Below are positions 34,715 to 40,754 of a stretch of 40,754 nucleotides of DNA, one piece after another. Each line of letters opens with the position of its first letter. Positions within the stretch are counted from its first letter, which is position 1. The DNA is from Salinivirgaceae bacterium. Its GTDB lineage: Bacteria > Bacteroidota > Bacteroidia > Bacteroidales > SZUA-534. The position numbers were made by a program, and so were the translations under genes. The notes under the pieces are model-generated. The model did not search any database. It saw only the letters and a list, made by a program, of their open reading frames with translations, and had not been told where the DNA came from. The stretch is taken from the NCBI GenBank assembly GCA_024405635.1, contig JAKSOL010000007.1, positions 1 through 40,754 on the forward strand, given 5' to 3'.

Positions 34715-37700
34715 ATGGAAACAGAAATCCAACAAAGAGTACAACAAACTGTAGGTTTGTATTCGCCAGAAAATGAGCACGATGCTTGCGGCGTTGGAAT
34801 GGTTGTGAACATTCACGGCAACAAGAGCCACGAACTAGTCGATTCGGCTCTAAAAGTACTTGAAAACATGCGCCACCGTGGTGCCGAAGGTTCTGACGGA
34901 AAGTCGGGCGACGGCGCTGGCATTATGGTGCAAATTCCTCACGAGTTTATCCTTTTGAAAGGTATTCCTGTGCCTGAAAAAGGAAAATACGGAACCGGAC
35001 TTGTGTTTTTGCCAAAAGACAAAACAGAGCAAGATCGTATTTTGAAAATAATGATTGAAGTGATTGAGAGCGAAGGTCTTACATTGATGAAACTACGCGA
35101 TGTGCCTACCAATCCTTCATGCTTGGGCGAGGTTGCTTTGCAATCAGAACCCGATGTTAAGCAAGTTTTCATCACTGGCATTTCAAACGAGGAAGCTCCA
35201 AATCTCGACCGCAAACTTTACGTTATTCGTCGCAAGATTGAAAATCAAGTAACAAACAAGGATTTTTACATTGTTTCCCTTTCAAGCAAAAGCATTGTTT
35301 ACAAAGGTATGCTTGCCAGCCAACAGGTTCGCGAGTACTTTGACGACCTTCGCGACAGCTACTTTACTTCGGGAATGGCTTTGGTTCACTCTCGTTTTTC
35401 AACCAACACATTCCCAACTTGGTCGCTTGCACAACCTTTCCGTTTGCTTTGCCACAACGGCGAGATAAACACAGTGCGCGGCAACCGCAACTGGATGAAA
35501 GCCCGCGAGAGCGTGCTAAACTCTGGCATGCTTGGCAACATTAGCGACATTCGTCCAATTGTTCAACCAAACATGAGCGACTCGGCATCGCTCGACAACG
35601 TGCTCGAATTCTTTGTAATGTCGGGCTTGAGCTTGCCTCACGCAATGGCGTTGTTGGTGCCAGAATCGTTTAACGACAAAAACCCAATTACCGAAGACTT
35701 GAAGGCCTTTTATGAGTACCACTCAATTTTGATGGAACCATGGGACGGTCCTGCTGCTTTGTTGTTCTCCGATGGCCGTTATGTTGGCGGTATGTTGGAT
35801 CGCAACGGTTTGCGCCCTTCGCGTTACCTTATTACCAACAACGACATGATGGTAGTAGCCAGCGAGGTTGGCGTGCTCGACTTTAACCCAAGCCAAATAC
35901 GCCAAAAAGGTCGTCTTGAACCTGGCAAAATTCTTATGGTTGATACCGAAGAGGGTCGCATTTACTACGATGGCGAACTTAAAAAACAACTTGCCACCGA
36001 GCACCCTTACCAACAATGGCTATCGACCAACCGCATCGAACTTGAAAAACTGAAAAGCGGCCGCCACGTTAGCAACTCGGTTGCAAACTACAACAGCAAG
36101 TTGCTCAACTTTGGTTTTGCTAAAGAAGATATTCAGAAAACTATTATACCTATGGCCATTAACGGATCGGAGCCTGTTGCTTCAATGGGTAACGACACTC
36201 CGTTGGCTGTTATTTCCGATCGTCCACAAATATTTTTCAACTACTTCCGCCAACAATTTGCGCAAGTAACCAACCCTGCTATCGACCCAATTCGCGAGGA
36301 GTTGGTAATGTCGCTTACCGAGTACATTGGTTGTGTGGGACACGGAATTCTTACTCCTGACGAGAGCAACTGCAAAATGGTGCGTTTGCCTCACCCAATT
36401 TTAACAAACTCGCAACTCGATATTCTTTGCAACATTCGCTACAAAGGTTTTTTCACCACAAAATTGCCAATGTTGTTTGAGGTAAGCCGCGGCGAAGACG
36501 GACTAAAAGATGCCCTTGACAAGCTTTGCAAAGAGGCTGAGGCTTGCGTTGACAAAGGCGTTAACTACATTATTTTGAGCGACCGCGATGTTGACGATGC
36601 TCACGCTGTTATTCCATCGTTGTTGGCTGTTTCGGCTGTTCACCATTACCTTATCTCGGTTGGCAAGCGCGTACAAACTGCCTTGGTGGTTGAGAGTGGC
36701 GAAATTCGCGAGGTGATGCACGCTGCACTTTTGTTAGGCTACGGCGCTTCTGCTTTGAACCCTTACATGACCTTTGCTGTGCTCGATAAATTGGTTGCAA
36801 ATCACGAGATTCAAGAAGACTACGAAACTGCTGAGCATAACTACATTAAAGCAGTTTGCAAAGGTTTGTACAAGATTATGTCGAAAATGGGTATTTCAAC
36901 CATTCGCTCGTACCGCGGTGCCAAGATTTTTGAGAGCATCGGCTTGAGCGAGAGCTTGTTGCGTACTTATTTCGGTACCGAAATATCAACCATTGGCGGT
37001 ATTGGCCTAAAACACATTGCTGCCGATGCCATTCGCCTTCACAAAGAGGCTATGGCTGCCACCGACGATATGGAACTTCAAGACACTGGCTTGTTCTCGT
37101 ATCGCAAAGACGGCATTGCTCACGCTTGGAACCCTGAAACCATTTCGACTTTGCAAATTGCTACTCACACTGGCAGTTACAAAAAGTACAAAGAGTACAC
37201 AAACTACGTTGACAACAAAGAGCAACCTATTTTTATTCGCGACTTTTTGGACTTTAAGCGTGCTGCAAAACCAATTTCGATTGACGAGGTTGAGCCTGTT
37301 GAGAGCATTGTAAAACACTTTGTTACAGGTGCAATGTCGTTTGGAGCATTGTCAATTGAGGCTCACGAGGCTTTGGCTCTTGCAATGAACAAACTTGGCG
37401 CTCGTAGCAACACTGGCGAGGGCGGCGAGGACAACACACGCTACTATTCGCAAGTTGATGGAGTTTCGCTATCGTCAAAAACAAAACAAATTGCATCGGG
37501 CCGTTTTGGTGTTACTGCCGAGTATTTGGTTAATGCCGAAGAGATTCAAATTAAAGTTGCTCAAGGTGCAAAACCGGGCGAGGGTGGTCAACTTCCTGGC
37601 TACAAGGTAAACGAGATTATTGCCAAGACTCGTAACTCAATTCCTGGCATTTCGCTTATCTCGCCTCCGCCTCATCACGATATTTACTCAATTGAGGATC

Positions 37701-39223
37701 TTGCTCAATTGATTTTCGACCTTAAAAACGTAAACCCAACAGCTGCAGTGAGCGTTAAGTTGGTAGCCGAAAGTGGAGTAGGCACCATTGCTGCAGGTGT
37801 GGCAAAAGCCAATGCCGATTTAATTGTTATTTCGGGAGCTGAGGGTGGAACCGGTGCATCGCCAGTATCGTCGATGCGTTTTGCTGGAGTGTCGCCAGAG
37901 ATTGGTCTTGCCGAAACTCAACAAACTTTGGTTTTGAACGGTTTGCGTGGTCGTGTTCGTTTGCAAACCGACGGTCAACTTAAAGATGGCCGCGACGTTA
38001 TACTAACCGCAATACTTGGTGCCGACGAGTTTAGCTTTGGTACTTTGCCACTTATTGTATTGGGTTGCGTAATGATGCGCAAGTGTAGCTCAAACACATG
38101 CCCTGTTGGTGTGGCTACTCAAGACCCAGCACTTCGTGCTCGTTTCCGTGGCCGTAGCGAGTATGTGGTTAACTTCTTCACTTTCCTTGCACAAGAAGTT
38201 CGCGAGTATTTGGCCGAAATGGGATTCACTAAACTTGACGACATTATTGGTCGCACCGATTTGATTCAGGTTAAACCAATTGCCGACCAAGCTAGCAAAC
38301 CTGCAACTCTTGATTTTGCTCGTTTACTTACCCGCATCAACAGCAAAGAGAGCATTTGTTGGGACAAACGACCTTACACCAAGGTTGTTGGCGTAAAGGA
38401 TATGGATATAATTGCTCAATGCCAACCAGCTATTGAAAACAAACAAACTGTTGACCTTGAATATGCAATTAAAAACACCGATCGTGCTTGCGGTACAATG
38501 CTATCGGGTGCCATTGCCAAAAAGTATGGCGAGGCTGGTTTGCCCGATGGAACTATCAACATTAAGTTCAAAGGCTCGGCTGGTCAATCGTTTGGCGCAT
38601 TCTTAACCAAAGGTGTTGAGTTTAAACTTGAAGGCGAAACCAACGACTACTTTGGTAAAGGCCTTTCGGGCGGTCGCATTGCCATTATGCCTCCAATTAA
38701 GAGCAACTTTGTAGCCGAAGACAACATTATTGCCGGCAACACTGGTTTGTATGGAGCCACCACCGGCGAGGTGTTTGTAAATGGTCGTGTGGGCGAACGT
38801 TTTGCAGTTCGTAACTCGGGTGCCATTGCAGTTGTTGAGGGCGCTGGCGACCACTGCTGCGAGTACATGACTGGCGGTCGTGTGGTTGTGCTTGGTCAAA
38901 CTGGTCGAAATTTTGCCGCTGGTATGAGTGGCGGTGTGGCTTACGTGTGGGACAAAAATCGCAACTTCGATTTCTTCTGCAACATGGACATGGTTGAGTT
39001 GAGCCTTATCGAAGAGTCGAGCTACCGCAAAGAGTTGCACGAACTTATTACCAAACACTGGCAATACACAGGTTCAAGTCTTGCTCGCACTATGCTCGAC
39101 GATTGGAACCACTACGTTGAAGAATTTATTCAAGTAGTGCCAATTGAGTACAAACGAGTGCTTCAAGAAGAGCAACTACGCAAGTTGCAAAGCAAAATTG
39201 CCGACATTAAATCTGAAGAGTGA
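34715..39223 (+). CDS. gltB: Glutamate synthase large subunit
   Basis: Transfers the amide of glutamine to 2-oxoglutarate to give glutamate. The protein has 1502 residues, the usual length. The N-terminal amidotransferase has its nucleophile in DACGVG (C25), so a 24-residue propeptide is probably removed. NMRHRGAEGSDGKSGDGAG follows. The FMN-binding synthase domain has GARSNTGEGGED and SGAEGGTGASP. The iron-sulfur cysteines are C1118, C1124 and C1129 (CVMMRKCSSNTC). The C-terminal GXGXG-type helix domain has GSAGQSFGAF and GLSGGRIAI. The partner gltD follows after 131 bp. Confidence 0.98.
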   Translation: METEIQQRVQQTVGLYSPENEHDACGVGMVVNIHGNKSHELVDSALKVLENMRHRGAEGSDGKSGDGAGIMVQIPHEFILLKGIPVPEKGKYGTGLVFLPKDKTEQDRILKIMIEVIESEGLTLMKLRDVPTNPSCLGEVALQSEPDVKQVFITGISNEEAPNLDRKLYVIRRKIENQVTNKDFYIVSLSSKSIVYKGMLASQQVREYFDDLRDSYFTSGMALVHSRFSTNTFPTWSLAQPFRLLCHNGEINTVRGNRNWMKARESVLNSGMLGNISDIRPIVQPNMSDSASLDNVLEFFVMSGLSLPHAMALLVPESFNDKNPITEDLKAFYEYHSILMEPWDGPAALLFSDGRYVGGMLDRNGLRPSRYLITNNDMMVVASEVGVLDFNPSQIRQKGRLEPGKILMVDTEEGRIYYDGELKKQLATEHPYQQWLSTNRIELEKLKSGRHVSNSVANYNSKLLNFGFAKEDIQKTIIPMAINGSEPVASMGNDTPLAVISDRPQIFFNYFRQQFAQVTNPAIDPIREELVMSLTEYIGCVGHGILTPDESNCKMVRLPHPILTNSQLDILCNIRYKGFFTTKLPMLFEVSRGEDGLKDALDKLCKEAEACVDKGVNYIILSDRDVDDAHAVIPSLLAVSAVHHYLISVGKRVQTALVVESGEIREVMHAALLLGYGASALNPYMTFAVLDKLVANHEIQEDYETAEHNYIKAVCKGLYKIMSKMGISTIRSYRGAKIFESIGLSESLLRTYFGTEISTIGGIGLKHIAADAIRLHKEAMAATDDMELQDTGLFSYRKDGIAHAWNPETISTLQIATHTGSYKKYKEYTNYVDNKEQPIFIRDFLDFKRAAKPISIDEVEPVESIVKHFVTGAMSFGALSIEAHEALALAMNKLGARSNTGEGGEDNTRYYSQVDGVSLSSKTKQIASGRFGVTAEYLVNAEEIQIKVAQGAKPGEGGQLPGYKVNEIIAKTRNSIPGISLISPPPHHDIYSIEDLAQLIFDLKNVNPTAAVSVKLVAESGVGTIAAGVAKANADLIVISGAEGGTGASPVSSMRFAGVSPEIGLAETQQTLVLNGLRGRVRLQTDGQLKDGRDVILTAILGADEFSFGTLPLIVLGCVMMRKCSSNTCPVGVATQDPALRARFRGRSEYVVNFFTFLAQEVREYLAEMGFTKLDDIIGRTDLIQVKPIADQASKPATLDFARLLTRINSKESICWDKRPYTKVVGVKDMDIIAQCQPAIENKQTVDLEYAIKNTDRACGTMLSGAIAKKYGEAGLPDGTINIKFKGSAGQSFGAFLTKGVEFKLEGETNDYFGKGLSGGRIAIMPPIKSNFVAEDNIIAGNTGLYGATTGEVFVNGRVGERFAVRNSGAIAVVEGAGDHCCEYMTGGRVVVLGQTGRNFAAGMSGGVAYVWDKNRNFDFFCNMDMVELSLIEESSYRKELHELITKHWQYTGSSLARTMLDDWNHYVEEFIQVVPIEYKRVLQEEQLRKLQSKIADIKSEE

Positions 39224-39261
39224 TTTTGACCGATAGTGAAAAGTGAATAATTAATAATTGT

Positions 39262-39337
39262 TAGTTCGTTGCATGCAATGTTCATATTAAACTGAACCAC
39301 AAATAATTGCATTGAGCCAACAATAGCAAACGAACTA
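39262..39337 (+). promoter_or_regulatory. Inverted repeat in the gltB-gltD spacer
   Basis: TAGTTCGTT (39262-39270) pairs with AACGAACTA (39329-39337), and inside it ATGCAAT (39273-39279) pairs with ATTGCAT (39306-39312). The resulting long interrupted hairpin ends 17 bp before the gltD start. It could be a leader structure, a processing site or an operator. There is no T tract, so a terminator is unlikely. Confidence 0.35.
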
Positions 39338-39354
39338 CTAAAACTGATACAATT

Positions 39355-40695
39355 ATGGGAAATCCAAAAGCATTTATGACCGTTCCTCGCAAGGAGGCCG
39401 GTTATCGCCCAATACAAGACCGCATCCACGATTTTGGCGAAGTGGAGCAGACTCTAAACTCAAAAGATCGCCAATTGCAAGCATCGCGCTGCATGGACTG
39501 CGGTGTGCCATTTTGCCACTGGGCTTGTCCGCTTGGCAACAAACAACCTGAGTGGAACGATGCTCTTTACAAAGGCAACTGGGAAGAGGCCTACAAACTT
39601 TTGTCGGAAACAAACGACTTTCCTGAATTTACAGGTCGCATTTGCCCAGCTTTGTGCGAAAAAAGTTGCGTGCTTAACCTTACAATGGGCGAGCCTACTA
39701 CTTGCCGCGAAAACGAGTGCGCAATTATTGAACACGCTTTTCTTGAGGGCTATGTTGTTCCAAAAAACTACGCTCGCAACGGTAAAAAAGTAGCTGTTAT
39801 TGGTGCTGGTCCTGCTGGTTTGTCGGTTAGCTGCCAACTAAACAAAATGGGCTACACAGTTACCGTGTTTGAAAAAAATGAGTCGGCTGGCGGTTTGCTC
39901 CGATTTGGTATTCCAAACTTCAAACTAAACAAAAGTGTAATCGACCGCCGCGTTGAATTGCTTGAGGCTGAAGGTATTACCTTCCTTTATAACCAAAATA
40001 TCGACTTGCAAAAGTTGCCAGAGGGATTTGATGCATACGCCATTTGCACAGGCACTCCAACAGCTCGCGACTTGAACATTGAGGGCCGCGAACTTAAAGG
40101 CATCTACTTGGCTCTTGAAATGTTGAGCCAACAAAACCGAGTTTTGGCTGGTCAAAAGTTTAAAGACAGCGAATTGGTTAACGCAAAAGGCAAAAAAGTG
40201 CTTGTGATTGGCGGTGGCGACACTGGTTCCGATTGCATTGGCACTGCTAACCGTCAAGGTGCTGTAAGTGTTACACAAATCGAAATTATGCCCGAGCCTC
40301 CTGTAGGTAGCAATCCTGCTACACCTTGGCCAATGTGGCCCAACATTAAAAAGACCACATCGAGCCACAAAGAGGGCTGCGAACGCCGCTGGTTGCTAAA
40401 CTCAAACAAGTTTATAGGCTCAAACGGAAAGCTTACAGGTGTTGAGGTTGAAGGCGTTATTTGGGAGCCAAATCCAAATGGTGGCCGCCCAATTATGAAA
40501 CTCGATGGCAAAAAAGAAATTATTGAGTGCGATATGGTTTTGCTAGCCATGGGATTTATCAAACCCGAGCACCCACAATATGCACCAAATGTGTTCCTAG
40601 TTGGTGATGCTGCAAGCGGTGCTAGTTTGGTTGTTCGCGCTTTGGCTTCGGGCCGAAAGGTTGCCAAAGAAATCGACAATTTCTTGAAACAATAA
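39355..40695 (+). CDS. gltD: Glutamate synthase small subunit
   Basis: Passes electrons from NAD(P)H through FAD and iron-sulfur clusters to GltB. The protein has 446 residues. N-terminal cluster cysteines are C46, C49, C54 and C58 (CMDCGVPFCHWAC), with a second group at C97, C101 and C105. VAVIGAGPAGLS (about 146-157) binds FAD. VIGGGDTGSD (about 280) binds the nicotinamide nucleotide. The C-terminal FLVGDAASGASLVV closes the FAD site. The last 59 bp of the window after this gene hold no recognisable reading frame. Confidence 0.97.
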   Translation: MGNPKAFMTVPRKEAGYRPIQDRIHDFGEVEQTLNSKDRQLQASRCMDCGVPFCHWACPLGNKQPEWNDALYKGNWEEAYKLLSETNDFPEFTGRICPALCEKSCVLNLTMGEPTTCRENECAIIEHAFLEGYVVPKNYARNGKKVAVIGAGPAGLSVSCQLNKMGYTVTVFEKNESAGGLLRFGIPNFKLNKSVIDRRVELLEAEGITFLYNQNIDLQKLPEGFDAYAICTGTPTARDLNIEGRELKGIYLALEMLSQQNRVLAGQKFKDSELVNAKGKKVLVIGGGDTGSDCIGTANRQGAVSVTQIEIMPEPPVGSNPATPWPMWPNIKKTTSSHKEGCERRWLLNSNKFIGSNGKLTGVEVEGVIWEPNPNGGRPIMKLDGKKEIIECDMVLLAMGFIKPEHPQYAPNVFLVGDAASGASLVVRALASGRKVAKEIDNFLKQ

Positions 40696-40754
40696 AAGCA
40701 AGCAACTAATTAAAAACAGAACGATGAAATAAACGAAGTGGTAAAAACTAAAAG

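Noticed and set aside
40696..40754. A possible next gene at the right edge
   Set aside because: An ATG at 40724 gives only two codons before a stop, and no other frame shows a convincing start in the remaining bases.

Overview
The window looks like a chromosomal segment of a Bacteroidota organism, most likely of the order Bacteroidales. The evidence is a type III glutamine synthetase, LL-diaminopimelate aminotransferase (DapL), a C-terminal type IX secretion (T9SS) sorting domain, Bacteroidota-style RHS proteins, and promoter -7 boxes matching TAnnTTTG. No tRNA, rRNA, CRISPR array or intact transposase was seen.

Layout. (1) 1-6039: the 3' end of an unrecognised + strand gene and a bidirectional terminator. 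These are followed by a four-gene minus-strand cluster: M23 peptidase, anmK, C69 dipeptidase and a nucleotide pyrophosphatase-like phosphodiesterase. Its theme is envelope and peptidoglycan turnover. (2) 6366-9647: a periplasmic beta-propeller sensor joined to a cytoplasmic SpoIIE/PP2C phosphatase. (3) 9708-13592: metF, a stand-alone methionine synthase reactivation protein, and a metH that lacks that domain, on the minus strand. (4) 13741-14551: a small GIY-YIG gene bracketed by palindromic repeats, followed by two repeats that recur at about 29.8-30.0 kb. (5) 14713-29992: an AT-rich accessory island. (6) 30256-40695: dapF, dapL, glnN, gltB and gltD, for meso-diaminopimelate synthesis and ammonia assimilation.

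The island is the most interesting part. A promoter and a structured leader of about 290 nt, ending in a terminator, precede a T9SS-sorted InlB-repeat protein. Next come an SpvB/TcB-like protein and a full-length exported RHS protein (TcC-like) carrying a C-terminal toxin tip and a lipoprotein immunity gene. Behind these lie four silent cassettes, each holding an RHS-core fragment, a different tip and a different immunity gene, and then one remnant cassette. All five tips carry metalloprotease-type motifs: HEIRH, a JAMM-like HTHP, HEIDH, HELGHxxGxxD and HEANGH. All five immunity candidates have a lipoprotein or Sec signal, so the target compartment is probably periplasmic. The core fragments are in frame with their tips and almost identical to the active gene, one over about 700 bp. 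The array is therefore best read as a store of interchangeable metalloprotease tips.
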